Shown: positions 45,973-55,416, numbered from the stretch's first letter. The stretch: 64,000 nt of DNA from Ornithinimicrobium cryptoxanthini (GCF_023923205.1 NZ_CP099490.1:1240001-1304000); one strand, 5' to 3'. The notes: a model not told the origin generated them from the sequence alone. Program-made: numbers and translations.

Positions 45973-46961
45973 CGAGAGTTGTTCGAAGGGCCTCGCCTGA
46001 GCGCGGCGCAGCTGCAATTTTGGTCGCCCTATTGCTGACTGCGTTGCTCGGCGCGGCTGGCCTGGCGATCGACCTCGGCGCCTCCTACGTAAAGAAGCAA
46101 CAACTCCAGAACGGCGCAGATGCCGCGGCTATCGCCCTGGCCCAAGACCATGCCTTTGACGGTTGTGCAGCTGCCGCTAACCCTACTGAGGCTACAAATT
46201 GGGTTCAAGACAATATCAATAATGGTTCCGCGACTGGGGATCCGTCATGTCCCGAAGGTCCAACGGGAAGCGTGTTGACTGTTCTGGCAGAGGGGGAGCA
46301 GGACCATTGGTTTATCCCCATCCTTCCCGGCGGGCCAAAAAGTTCAGAAATTTCGGCTAGCGCCACGGTGGAGTGGGGAACGCCGATTGCTGGCGCAGGT
46401 TTTCCGATCGTGTTCTCTGAGTGCGTATTCAACTCTGCGATCGCACAAGCTGGGGAATATGTCGAGGTTTGGATCCCGAAGAAGAACGACAAGGACCCAA
46501 ATTGTAGTAGTTATGATTATCCGAATGGCGGATTTGGGTGGCTCAATGGTACCGACTGTGTGGCTGACTATGCTGAACTTCAGCCAAGCAAATCGGTCCT
46601 GGTGCCAGGTGACCCAGGTAACAACGATAGCACCGAATGCAAGTGGGCTGAAGAAGCAAAGAGTTGGCCTCGCAAGGTGCTGATCCCTGTCTTTGATGGG
46701 ACGAATGGCGTGAATGGAAACGGGCACGCGTTCTACGTTTACAAATTTGCTTCGTTCGAACTCGCCGGAGTTGCGATTCAGTCTGGAAATGAGCGGCACG
46801 GAGCAGATATGCCGGCAAATAGGTGCTCAAGCAATCCGGGCTGGTCACATAAAAGTTGTATTTATGGTCGTTTTGTTCAATATGTGTCTGTCGATGACGC
46901 ATTCAAGTTGGGTCCCGTGACTGATCCGGACACCCTTGTCGTTCGATTTAAGAAGGACTAA
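45960..46961 (+). CDS. tadG: TadG-like pilus protein (Flp pilus assembly TadE/G-like)
   Basis: 333 residues from ATG 45960. The N-terminus PERGAAAILVALLLTALLGAAGLAIDLGASYV is the hydrophobic TadG-like segment (residues ~13-44), followed by KKQQLQNGADAAAIALA, which is the TadG signature. The Glu at +5 is missing, as is usual for this family. The rest (~75-333) is an extracellular region with about ten Cys (FDGCAAA, PSCPEG, SECVFN, PNCSSYD and others) and little similarity to anything recognised. Base composition is markedly AT-richer than the neighbours (46501-46560 has 27 G+C of 60). Confidence 0.8.
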   Translation: MRRVARVVRRASPERGAAAILVALLLTALLGAAGLAIDLGASYVKKQQLQNGADAAAIALAQDHAFDGCAAAANPTEATNWVQDNINNGSATGDPSCPEGPTGSVLTVLAEGEQDHWFIPILPGGPKSSEISASATVEWGTPIAGAGFPIVFSECVFNSAIAQAGEYVEVWIPKKNDKDPNCSSYDYPNGGFGWLNGTDCVADYAELQPSKSVLVPGDPGNNDSTECKWAEEAKSWPRKVLIPVFDGTNGVNGNGHAFYVYKFASFELAGVAIQSGNERHGADMPANRCSSNPGWSHKSCIYGRFVQYVSVDDAFKLGPVTDPDTLVVRFKKD

Positions 46962-46966
46962 CGCAC

Positions 46967-47836
46967 ATGGCACGACGCATTATCGCCGCTCTGGCGGCAC
47001 TGATTCTCGCTGCCGTTGGCGTCTTCCTCGTCATCAACTACGCGAATAACGCCGACGAGCGAGCCATGGGTGACCAGGAAACCGTGGATGTGCTGGTGGC
47101 TACCGAGACGATCGCTCGAGGGGATTCCGACGACCTCGCTACGCGACTTGAAGTGCGACAGATTCCTCGAACTTATGTCGCGGATGGCGCACTGGAGTCC
47201 GTGGAGGATGTCGAGGGTCTCGTGGCCGCCAACAACCTGACTGCCGGCCAACAGGTGCTAGCCAGCTCCTTCGTCACCCAGGAAGAGTTGCGTCGCAGCG
47301 GTGATTACGTGGTGCCGGAAGAAGCACAGGGTCTGCATCAACTGACCATCAACCTGCCTAATCCTCAGGCGCTTGGAGGCAGCATTGCTCCGGGTGACAC
47401 GGTTGGCCTGTTCGCAACGTTCGAGCTCGAACCACCCACTGGCTGGGTCATCGGACCCAATGGCGATTTGGTGTGGGACCCCGATGCAGCACAGTCGAAC
47501 GACTCAGGTTCCGACGACAGCGAGGGAGGGGGAGACAGCGGCGGTTCTGGCGGAAGCGAGTCCATCACCTTCACCGACCTGGTCCTCGACAAGGTGCTCG
47601 TGGTCCGGGTCGAAGGCGGCTATCTCGCCACGCCCACGGAGACCGAGGAGGGCGGCGAGGCACAGGACACCATTCATGTCACCATCGCCCTAGAGGCCCA
47701 GGACGCCGCTCGCGTGATCCAGACCATGCAGACTGGGACCGTGTGGTTGACCCTCTCGCCTGACGCCGCGGATGAGGCTGACATCGATGCCGTCGTGCCA
47801 GCAGCGCCAAGCCTCGTGACTGGCGTCATCGAATGA
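46967..47836 (+). CDS. cpaB: Flp pilus assembly protein CpaB/RcpC (SAF domain)
   Basis: 289 residues from ATG 46967, five bases after tadG. A signal/anchor helix (IIAALAALILAAVGVFLVI) is followed by a SAF domain (VDVLVATETIARGD to LTAGQQVLASSFV, ~42-105) and the RcpC/CpaB domain (LHQLTINLPNPQALGGSIAPGDTVGLFATF; start ~125). A Gly/Ser/Asp-rich insert (~181-201) splits this domain. It may contact peptidoglycan or guide pilus exit. It overlaps cpaE by 4 bases. Confidence 0.88.
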   Translation: MARRIIAALAALILAAVGVFLVINYANNADERAMGDQETVDVLVATETIARGDSDDLATRLEVRQIPRTYVADGALESVEDVEGLVAANNLTAGQQVLASSFVTQEELRRSGDYVVPEEAQGLHQLTINLPNPQALGGSIAPGDTVGLFATFELEPPTGWVIGPNGDLVWDPDAAQSNDSGSDDSEGGGDSGGSGGSESITFTDLVLDKVLVVRVEGGYLATPTETEEGGEAQDTIHVTIALEAQDAARVIQTMQTGTVWLTLSPDAADEADIDAVVPAAPSLVTGVIE

Positions 47837-49029
47837 GTTCAGTAATCCTGGCTAGCGGCTCGACCGACCTTGCTCGTCGAGTGCGCTTGGCATCTGGGGA
47901 TGATCTGTTCGTGCTGGCGCCGGAGCAGGTACCCACCGGTCCGGCCCAGTTGCTAGGGCTGCTCAATGGGTCTGGACCTGTTCAAGCTGTCGTTCTGGAT
48001 GTCACCGGCCAGGACGCACCGGATGCCTCGCTCGGGCTGGCCGAGCGCTTCCAGGAGCAGTTTCCCCGGGTAGCTGTGCTCCTAGTCACGGATCGGCCCG
48101 CAGAGTTGGGTTTGGCGGCCCTGCGTGCCGGCGTGCGAGATCTGGTTGAGCCGACGTTGTCTATCGACGAGATGCGTTGGGCGCTGCGACGAGCCGTGGA
48201 AGCAAGTGCCGCCGCAGCGTCGGGCGCGGGACAGAGCGAGTCGGCTGCCGTCGGACGCGTCATCACGGTTGCTTCGCCTAAGGGCGGGGTCGGCAAGACC
48301 ACACTCGCTACCAACCTGGCTGTCGGGTTGGCGAACCAGTCACCGCAAGGCACCGTCCTTGTCGATTTGGACATCCAGTTCGGTGACGTGGCGGCGGCTC
48401 TGGACCTCGACCCCACCTACACGCTCGGGGATGTGGTGCATGGCTCCGCACTTCAGGACGTCATGGGCCTCAAGACGTTGCTCACGAAGCATCGCACGGG
48501 GCTACACGTGCTGAGCGGTGTCAAGTCGCCTGCTGAGGCCGACGAGGTCACGGCCGGCCACGTCTCAACGATCATCAGCCTGCTCAAGATGGAATTTCGG
48601 TATGTCGTGCTTGACACCGCTCCGGGCTTAGGGGCGCATACGCTCGCAGCGCTTGACCACACAACGGATCTTGTTCTGGTCAGCAGCCTAGACGTGCCGG
48701 GGGTGCGCGGCCTACGCAAGGAGATGGAACTGCTTGACGAGTTGGACCTGCCTCCAGCGACCCGGCACATTGTCGTCAACTTTGCTGAGCGTTCTGGGGG
48801 ACTGTCGGTGGCTGATGTTGAGGCGACGATCGGGCGCAGGGTGGACTTCACGATCCCCCGGTCCAGCAAGCTCGTGGCCGCGACAAACCGGGGCCACCCG
48901 ATATTGGAGTCCCCGGGTCGCGACCGGATAAGTCGAGACCTGGAGGCTATGGTCGCCCGGTTCAGCCCGATCAAGGTGCGTCGCTCTGGTTTCAGTTGGG
49001 GTGCCCGGCACAGGGGGAGAGACCAATGA
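47833..49029 (+). CDS. cpaE: CpaE/TadZ-like ATPase (ParA/MinD superfamily)
   Basis: 398 residues. The N-terminal ~130 residues form a receiver-like domain (AVVLDVTGQDAPDAS, VAVLLVTDRP), then a deviant Walker A ITVASPKGGVGKTTLATNLA with Lys150, switch VLVDLDIQFGDVAAALDL, and VLDTAPGLGAHTLAALD. TadZ/CpaE proteins place Tad pilus assembly at the cell pole in other bacteria. It has ATGA-type overlaps with both neighbours. Confidence 0.9.
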   Translation: MSSVILASGSTDLARRVRLASGDDLFVLAPEQVPTGPAQLLGLLNGSGPVQAVVLDVTGQDAPDASLGLAERFQEQFPRVAVLLVTDRPAELGLAALRAGVRDLVEPTLSIDEMRWALRRAVEASAAAASGAGQSESAAVGRVITVASPKGGVGKTTLATNLAVGLANQSPQGTVLVDLDIQFGDVAAALDLDPTYTLGDVVHGSALQDVMGLKTLLTKHRTGLHVLSGVKSPAEADEVTAGHVSTIISLLKMEFRYVVLDTAPGLGAHTLAALDHTTDLVLVSSLDVPGVRGLRKEMELLDELDLPPATRHIVVNFAERSGGLSVADVEATIGRRVDFTIPRSSKLVAATNRGHPILESPGRDRISRDLEAMVARFSPIKVRRSGFSWGARHRGRDQ

Positions 49030-50537
49030 ACCTTTCTGAACGTCTGGCCGCTGCCAAACAGCGCGAAGCTAAGCACCGAGAGCCCAACGAGCAGCCGAAG
49101 CTCCCAGCGGAAGTTGTCGTTGCTGAGGTCACGAAGGGAGACGATGCATCGGTCCAGTCGCCACCCGTAGGGGGTGACCAATCGCCAGCAACTGCCCCGA
49201 CTACGTCGCCCAAGCCCGAACAGCAGCGCACAGACTCTGGCGCACGACCGACTGATGCGCTCAGCACGCTGAAGGCGGAGGCACGCCAACAACTCTTCTC
49301 CAGGTTGGGGTCGCGGCTGAGTGACACGTCGATGAGCGAGGCGCAACTGCACGAGTTGGTGCGCAAGGAGCTCACCCAACTCGTCCAGGCGGCTGAGACG
49401 CCGTTGAAGTCAGATGAGCGTCGTCGCTTGATCCGTGAGGTCACCGACGACGTCCTCGGATACGGACCGCTGCAGAACCTGCTCGACGATGACTCCGTGA
49501 CGGAGATCATGGTCAACGGCCCAGACAACGTCTACGTCGAGCGAGAGGGTCGGTTGACCCGTGCTGACGTCCACTTCGCATCCGAGGAACACCTCCGGCG
49601 CGTCATCGAGCGGATTGTCGGCCGAGTCGGCAGACGCATCGACGAATCGTCGCCGCTGGTAGACGCCCGCCTAGAGGATGGGTCCCGCGTCAACGCCATC
49701 ATTCCGCCCCTAGCCTTCAGCGGATCAACCCTTACTATCCGCAAGTTCGGCAAAGTCCCGCTCATGGTTGACGACCTGGTTGCCAAGGACAGCCTGTCAC
49801 CGCAGATGGTCGACCTTCTCCGCGCCTGCGTGCAGGCCAAGCTCAACGTGCTTGTCTCTGGTGGCACCGGAACAGGCAAGACGACCCTACTCAATGTGCT
49901 CTCATCCTTCATTCCCGGCGACGAGCGTATCGTCACCATTGAGGATGCCGTGGAGCTCCAGTTGCAGCAGGAGCACGTGGTGCGCTTGGAGTCGCGGCCC
50001 CGCAACATCGAGGGTCGCGGTGAGGTCACCATCCGTGACTTGGTCCGCAACTCGCTGCGCATGCGCCCTGACCGGATTATCGTCGGCGAGGTCCGTGGCG
50101 GCGAGAGCCTGGACATGCTGCAGGCGATGAACACCGGTCACGAAGGCTCCCTGTCCACACTCCACGCGAACACGCCCCGCGATGCGGTTTCGCGTCTCGA
50201 AACCATGGTGCTGATGGCTGGCATGGAACTGCCACTTAGGGCGATCCGTGAACAGATCTCCTCGGCCATCGATGTGATCGTGCACCTGACTCGACTGCGA
50301 GACGGCACGCGCCGCGTCACCCATGTCACCGAGGTGCAGGGCATGGAGGGTGAGATTATTACCCTCCAGGACGCATTCGCCTTCGACTACCACGCCGGCG
50401 TCGACCACACCGGTCGATTCCTCGGGACCACCAAGTCCACCGGGGTGCGACCTCAGTTCACGGAACGAATTCTAGAGCAGGGCATCGACTTGCCCTACGA
50501 GGTCTTCGACACCGCCGACTTCCGGATGCGTCGATGA
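49026..50537 (+). CDS. cpaF: Tad secretion ATPase CpaF/TadA
   Basis: 503 residues from ATG 49026; earlier in-frame codons lie in cpaE. The N-terminal ~85 residues are Pro/Gln/Ser-rich and probably disordered. The conserved part has EIMVNGPDNVYVEREGRL, RVGRRIDESSPLVDARL, Walker A GGTGTGKTT (279-287), the Asp box VTIEDAVELQL, and Walker B MRPDRIIVGEVRGGE. It powers pilus extension, perhaps also retraction, with TadB and TadC. It overlaps tadB by 4 bases. Confidence 0.95.
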   Translation: MNLSERLAAAKQREAKHREPNEQPKLPAEVVVAEVTKGDDASVQSPPVGGDQSPATAPTTSPKPEQQRTDSGARPTDALSTLKAEARQQLFSRLGSRLSDTSMSEAQLHELVRKELTQLVQAAETPLKSDERRRLIREVTDDVLGYGPLQNLLDDDSVTEIMVNGPDNVYVEREGRLTRADVHFASEEHLRRVIERIVGRVGRRIDESSPLVDARLEDGSRVNAIIPPLAFSGSTLTIRKFGKVPLMVDDLVAKDSLSPQMVDLLRACVQAKLNVLVSGGTGTGKTTLLNVLSSFIPGDERIVTIEDAVELQLQQEHVVRLESRPRNIEGRGEVTIRDLVRNSLRMRPDRIIVGEVRGGESLDMLQAMNTGHEGSLSTLHANTPRDAVSRLETMVLMAGMELPLRAIREQISSAIDVIVHLTRLRDGTRRVTHVTEVQGMEGEIITLQDAFAFDYHAGVDHTGRFLGTTKSTGVRPQFTERILEQGIDLPYEVFDTADFRMRR

Positions 50538-51496
50538 GCTGGGACACACTCGTCGCCGGGTCCAATGGCGTCTGGCTTGCGGCAGGGGCACTCGTGCTCG
50601 CCGTCGCTATCGCGGCATACGTATTCATCGTCCCCTCGCATGCGATCCCAATGGATCGTCGACGCTACGGTGTGCAAAGCACGCCCTCCCTCATCACTCA
50701 GGCGACTGATGCCAGCACCGGACTCATCGATCGTCTCGTCCGCCGACGCAGGGGTGGTGCCGACTCGGCATCGCATGCCCTTGATCTCGCTGGTATCAAA
50801 CGATCGGTCCCCGAGTTCATCCTACTTGTCGGTGCCGCGGCGCTCACTGGCGCTGCGCTGGGACTGGTTATCGGTGGCTTGATCGTTGCCATCATGCTGG
50901 CCTGCCTGGCTGTTGCCGGGGCTCTGGTCTTTGTGTCCTTCCGCGCCAACAGACGGCGGGCCAACTTCGCCGACCAGTTGGACGACTTGGTGCAACTTCT
51001 AGGCAGCAACATGCGCGCCGGGCACTCAGTGCTACAAGCGATGGACTCAGTCGCCCGCGAGATGGAAGAGCCCGGATCTAGCGAAATCGCGCGTGTGGTC
51101 AATCAGGTAAGAGTTGGTCGCGACCTTGGCGAGGCGTTGGATGAAACCGCCGACCGGATGGACAGCGACGACTTTCGCTGGATCTCCCAGGCCATCGCGA
51201 TCCACCGGCAGGTTGGCGGCAACCTGGCCGAGGTGATGGACACCGTGGGCGAGACCATCCGGGAGCGCAACCAGATTCGACGACAGGTCTCGGCACTCTC
51301 GGCTGAGGGGAAACTTTCGGCCTACGTGTTGATTGCCCTCCCTGTTGGCGTGACCCTCATGCTGTTAATTTTGAACCCAGAATACATCTTGGGCCTGACC
51401 CAGAGCCCCATCGGGTACGCATTGATTCTCCTCGCTATGGTTCTGATGACGGTCGGATCGGTCTGGCTGTCCAAGATCGTCAAGATCAAGTTCTGA
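50534..51496 (+). CDS. tadB: Tad inner-membrane platform protein TadB (T2SS F family)
   Basis: 320 residues. There is an N-terminal transmembrane helix (~13-35), two helices at ~95-135 (ILLVGAAALTGAALG, LIVAIMLACLAVAGALVF), the cytoplasmic T2SSF domain (DQLDDLVQLLGSNMRAGHSVLQAMDSVA to WISQAIAIHRQVGGNLAEVMDTV; begins ~153) and two C-terminal helices. It forms the membrane platform with TadC. It starts in an ATGA overlap with cpaF. Confidence 0.92.
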   Translation: MSWDTLVAGSNGVWLAAGALVLAVAIAAYVFIVPSHAIPMDRRRYGVQSTPSLITQATDASTGLIDRLVRRRRGGADSASHALDLAGIKRSVPEFILLVGAAALTGAALGLVIGGLIVAIMLACLAVAGALVFVSFRANRRRANFADQLDDLVQLLGSNMRAGHSVLQAMDSVAREMEEPGSSEIARVVNQVRVGRDLGEALDETADRMDSDDFRWISQAIAIHRQVGGNLAEVMDTVGETIRERNQIRRQVSALSAEGKLSAYVLIALPVGVTLMLLILNPEYILGLTQSPIGYALILLAMVLMTVGSVWLSKIVKIKF

Positions 51497-51505
51497 GGTC
51501 GCCCC

Positions 51506-52399
51506 GTGGACAACGTAAACCCCCTCATAATCGTGGCCGCTGGCTGCGTCGCAGTGGCCCTGCCGTTGCTTGCCTTTGCCTTCACCGCCCGCCCCGGGCG
51601 CAGTCGGCAGCAGACACTGGCGATCCTCAACCGAGACCTTCACACTGGACAGTCGGCGGGGGACCCCCAGGTCGCCGGAGGCGCCCTGGTCAACCTCGCC
51701 AAGTCCCTGACCCCCATGGCTGCTGTTCGCTGGATCGATAGCTTGCTCAGTAAAGCGGGCCGCCCGGCAGCTTGGCCCCTTGAGCGCATCCTGGTCACGA
51801 AATTGGTGCTCACCGCGGCCTTCGTCGGCGTCGGCTTCTTGCTCGTGGCTCAGAGCCCCAGCCCGCGGATACTCCTCCTAGCGGTATTCATCTCGGTGTT
51901 GGCGTGGGCCACCCCCGAACTTCTACTCTTTAGCAAGGGCCAGGAACGTCGTCAGGCGATCCAGGAGAAACTCCCTGACATGATGGATCAGTTGACCATT
52001 GCAGTGGAGGCTGGTCTAGGCTTCGAGGCCGCACTCGCTCACGTTGCCCGGCATGGTTCGGGTCCGCTGTCGGAGGAACTGATCAGAACGCTTCAGGACA
52101 TTCAGGTCGGGCGCCCGCGCCGTCAGGCCTACTCCGATCTGGCGGAACGTACCCAGGTCCAGGATCTGGGCCGATTCGTGAGAGCGCTTAACCAGGCAGA
52201 AACCAACGGAATCTCGATCGCGGGCGTGCTCAGCACGCAGGCCCGTGAGATGCGCATCAAGCGCAGGCAGCGGGCCGAGGAGAAGGCGATGAAGATCCCG
52301 GTCAAGGTGGTCTTTCCCCTGATCCTGTTTATTCTTCCGGTGCTCTTTATCGTGATTATGGGACCAGCCGTCATCAACATCATCGATGCGTTCTCGTAG
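51506..52399 (+). CDS. tadC: Tad inner-membrane platform protein TadC (T2SS F family)
   Basis: 297 residues from GTG 51506, nine bases after tadB. An N-terminal helix (~7-27), two helices at ~95-135, a T2SSF domain (LPDMMDQLTIAVEAGLGFEAALAHVA; begins ~155) and a C-terminal helix (VVFPLILFILPVLFIVIMGPAVINI; ~265-290) are visible. It is the partner of TadB. It is the last core tad gene; the DivIVA-like gene follows after 45 bases. No prepilin peptidase (TadV/CpaA) gene is present in the window. Confidence 0.92.
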   Translation: MDNVNPLIIVAAGCVAVALPLLAFAFTARPGRSRQQTLAILNRDLHTGQSAGDPQVAGGALVNLAKSLTPMAAVRWIDSLLSKAGRPAAWPLERILVTKLVLTAAFVGVGFLLVAQSPSPRILLLAVFISVLAWATPELLLFSKGQERRQAIQEKLPDMMDQLTIAVEAGLGFEAALAHVARHGSGPLSEELIRTLQDIQVGRPRRQAYSDLAERTQVQDLGRFVRALNQAETNGISIAGVLSTQAREMRIKRRQRAEEKAMKIPVKVVFPLILFILPVLFIVIMGPAVINIIDAFS

Positions 52400-52444
52400 G
52401 TACGAGCCGCCTCACGCCCGTTGCCGACCGACAAGGAAACATGC

Positions 52445-53578
52445 ATGCCACTGAGGCCCGAGGACGTCGTCCGGAAGAATTTTAACAACACCGCCCGCTT
52501 CCGGGGCGGCTACGTCAGCGAGGAGGTTGACACCTTCCTCGAAGAGGTCGTGGCCGAGCTGCGGCGGCTCAACGCCCTTGTGGACGAGCAGCAGGCGGAG
52601 GTCAACCATCTCAAGTCGGCTCGCCCGGACGATAGTTCTGGCTACCAACTCGGAACAGAGCAGATACAGCTCGCGCATGTCCGCAAGGAGCGAAACGCCC
52701 TCGTCGCCGAGATGGAGAACGCCGACCGGAGGATCGCCGAAGCCCAACAGGCGGCTGCGCTCGCTGAGGAGGCCAAGGAGTTGAGCTTGGAGGAGATCCG
52801 GGCGCGCTTCGACGACGACCTGCTCAAGTTGGAGCAGAAGGTCAACACGGTTCGTGCAGACGCCAACGCGGCGGTAGACGACAGCAAGAAGCGCATCGCA
52901 GTTGCTGACCAACTGGCGCAGGCTGCCGAGCGGCACGCCGCGCAACTGCGGGAAAAACTGGCAAAGGTCAGCGCGGACGTGCGCGCCGCTGCGACCGAAC
53001 ACCTCGGCGCCGATGTCGTGGAGGAGTTGATCCCATTCGGCGACGGTCTAGAGACGGACGCGATCGCGCAGTCCTCGATGGTTGCCATGCTGGCAGACCG
53101 GATCCGACGTGATCACCTGACATCAGGGCAGCACGAGGCCGAGCGCCTCCTGGGGGAGGCCGCGCTGGAGCGCGAGAGCATCATCGCCGAGGGTCATCGG
53201 GGTCTTGAGCAAGCCCAGGACGAGGCTGCCGCCCTCATTGCGGCTGCTCGGGAAGAAGGAGATGACGCCAGGGAGACGGCACGCATCTCAAGCGAGCGAC
53301 TGCTGGCAGAGGCCCAGCGGCAACAGACTGCGCTGCTCGACCAGGCGCAGCGGGACTACGACGAGCGAGTGCGCCTGGCCAGTTCTGAGGCCACCAAACT
53401 TATGGAGCACGCCCAGCTGGAGCGCGACGCGATCCTGGCTGACCTCGCGACCCGCCGCGAGGCACTTGAGGCGCGGGTGACCGAACTGGACACGTCGGCG
53501 CGAGAATATCGCGAGCGAGTGCGCGCGCTGGTCAACCACCAGTTGATCGCGATCGACAAAGAGGACTGGGACCGGTGA
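52445..53578 (+). CDS. DivIVA-domain coiled-coil protein
   Basis: 377 residues from ATG 52445, with AAGGAAA upstream. Residues 1-45 match the DivIVA N-terminus (LRPEDVVRKNFNNT, GGYVSEEVDTFLEEVVAELRRL), the part that binds curved membrane. The rest is a long, nearly unbroken coiled coil rich in Ala/Glu/Arg/Gln (EAERLLGEAALERESIIAEG, LLAEAQRQQTALLDQAQRD). It is much longer than a typical Wag31 and lies 45 bases after tadC, with its stop overlapping the LtaS-like gene. It may be a polar organiser for the pilus or for envelope enzymes; that role is inference. Confidence 0.85.
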   Translation: MPLRPEDVVRKNFNNTARFRGGYVSEEVDTFLEEVVAELRRLNALVDEQQAEVNHLKSARPDDSSGYQLGTEQIQLAHVRKERNALVAEMENADRRIAEAQQAAALAEEAKELSLEEIRARFDDDLLKLEQKVNTVRADANAAVDDSKKRIAVADQLAQAAERHAAQLREKLAKVSADVRAAATEHLGADVVEELIPFGDGLETDAIAQSSMVAMLADRIRRDHLTSGQHEAERLLGEAALERESIIAEGHRGLEQAQDEAAALIAAAREEGDDARETARISSERLLAEAQRQQTALLDQAQRDYDERVRLASSEATKLMEHAQLERDAILADLATRREALEARVTELDTSAREYRERVRALVNHQLIAIDKEDWDR

Positions 53579-55416
53579 CTGACATGATCTCTTGGTTACA
53601 GTCCCCAAACTCAATCCGTAGCCGCACCGCGGACATGAATAGGCCTTGGCGCTCGCGCAATCGAATTGAAGGGTATCGTCAGCCCCATGTTCGGAAGTGG
53701 AGTCTTAGCGTCGTCGAGCTGGTTGTGATCGGTGGGCTCGCGCTAAAGTCCACCTACCTAACTACCTTGATCCTCGGGGCCGGTGGCGTGATGGCGGGAA
53801 TCCCCTTAGCTATCTGGTTAGTGGCGATATTCTGGGTGGGAGCGCGCATTGGAAGAAGAGCCCAAAAGGCTCTTCTGTTGACCTTGATGGTTGGATGCAA
53901 CCTAGTGCTTTACGCAGATCTGCTTCACATACGCGCCTTCGGTAGTCAACTAGACTTAGCTTCAGTAGTGGGCGTTGCCAACAATTCAGGACTTGGGCCG
54001 TCCATCCTGGCCCTAGTGAGCCTGTGGGACATCATCTTTTTCATTGATCTATTGGCGGTACTGATAGCCTACGGGGCGTTTGGGATAGACAAAGAAATCC
54101 TTGTTCCCGCGCCCCGGCGAAGATTCTCCTACGCGTTCACACTGTTTGTTGTCGCCTACTTGGCATTCTCGACCTTTCAGGCAACGAAAATTCCAGTTTC
54201 TCCACACCAATACCTGGGCGGTTCAGGACCGTTGGGGGTCCACGCGAACCAACTACTGTCAGCATTGCCCTGGTCAAAACATATCTTGAGCAACGATGAG
54301 CGTACTGCAGTGTCTTCTTGGCTTGACCGCAATTCGGTCTACGTCGACGCAGCACCTGAGTATGAGCGCCTGGATGGCATGCTGGAAGGGAAGGACGTCT
54401 ATTTGATTGTGGTGGAGTCGCTCGAGGAGAGTGTGCTTAACCTTGAAGTCGATGGTCAGGAGGTGACGCCTAACATAAATAGAATATTGAACGACAGCAT
54501 CGTCTTTCCACGGGTCGTCGAACAGGTCCGTGATGGAGTAACCTCCGACGCAGAGTTGATGCTTTTGACTAGCATGTATCCCGTGCAATCGGGCGCAGCC
54601 TTTTTAAAGCATGCGGATAGCCATTACCCAGTCACGCTGCCGCGCCTGTTAAAGGCGAATGGATACTCGTCGATAGCGGTAAACGGCGACGCCCGCCAGT
54701 TTTGGAATCGACATGTTATGTTTCCGAACCTGGGATTCGACAAATATGTGGCAGAGGAGGAGTTTCTCACTGCCCCTCAAATTGGAATGGGTGTAGCAGA
54801 CGAGACACTCTTCGACCAGGCACTGATCGAGCGAGAGAAATTTGATTCACCGAGTTTCATGATGATAAGTACTGTCACATCTCATTATCCGTGGACAATT
54901 CCCGAAAGCCTAAAGGGATTGAGTCTCAAAAGAGGGGACCGAACGGCGAACTACCTTCAGACGTTGAACTATGTAGACCGTGCTATCGGCGATTTCGTTG
55001 AAGTCATTCAAGCGAATGAGTCGCTAGGTGAGCCGGCCTTTGTCATCGTGGGGGATCACGAAGGGATACACAAATTTGAAGGTGAGAGCACATGGCTGGA
55101 AGACAACGGCGGCCGCGTGCCTTTTATTGTTCATGTCCCAGGTATCGAGGGTGAAGTAATAGGCACGCCTGGGGGACAGGTGGATATCCTGCCAACCTTG
55201 GCTTACCTCCTCGGGGTGCCCTCAGGCGAAGTTGAGGGCCGGATCATGGGCCGCAATTTGCTCGGATTATCGCTTGGATCCGCCATTGATTCTGAGGGGT
55301 CTACTACTGGAGGTGGATCTCCTGATGTCCTGCTCAATGATGCCTTTAGTATCTCAGACTTGGCTATACGCGGAGACTACTTCGGTGCGCATGGCGGAGC
55401 AGCTCACGTTGGCTAG
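53575..55416 (+). CDS. LtaS-type sulfatase-fold phosphoglycerol transferase
   Basis: 613 residues from GTG 53575, overlapping the DivIVA-like stop; ATG 53584 is an alternative. Five transmembrane segments lie between residues ~40 and 205. The extracellular alkaline-phosphatase-superfamily domain follows: LIVVESLEESVLN (metal Glu region), catalytic Thr323 in DGVTSDAELMLLTSMYP, STVTSHYPW, and VGDHEG. This order is that of LtaS-like enzymes that transfer glycerol phosphate from phosphatidylglycerol to a polymer or glycan. GC is low here (54841-54900: 22 of 60). The acceptor could be a teichoic-acid-like polymer made with the next genes. Confidence 0.85.
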   Translation: MTDMISWLQSPNSIRSRTADMNRPWRSRNRIEGYRQPHVRKWSLSVVELVVIGGLALKSTYLTTLILGAGGVMAGIPLAIWLVAIFWVGARIGRRAQKALLLTLMVGCNLVLYADLLHIRAFGSQLDLASVVGVANNSGLGPSILALVSLWDIIFFIDLLAVLIAYGAFGIDKEILVPAPRRRFSYAFTLFVVAYLAFSTFQATKIPVSPHQYLGGSGPLGVHANQLLSALPWSKHILSNDERTAVSSWLDRNSVYVDAAPEYERLDGMLEGKDVYLIVVESLEESVLNLEVDGQEVTPNINRILNDSIVFPRVVEQVRDGVTSDAELMLLTSMYPVQSGAAFLKHADSHYPVTLPRLLKANGYSSIAVNGDARQFWNRHVMFPNLGFDKYVAEEEFLTAPQIGMGVADETLFDQALIEREKFDSPSFMMISTVTSHYPWTIPESLKGLSLKRGDRTANYLQTLNYVDRAIGDFVEVIQANESLGEPAFVIVGDHEGIHKFEGESTWLEDNGGRVPFIVHVPGIEGEVIGTPGGQVDILPTLAYLLGVPSGEVEGRIMGRNLLGLSLGSAIDSEGSTTGGGSPDVLLNDAFSISDLAIRGDYFGAHGGAAHVG

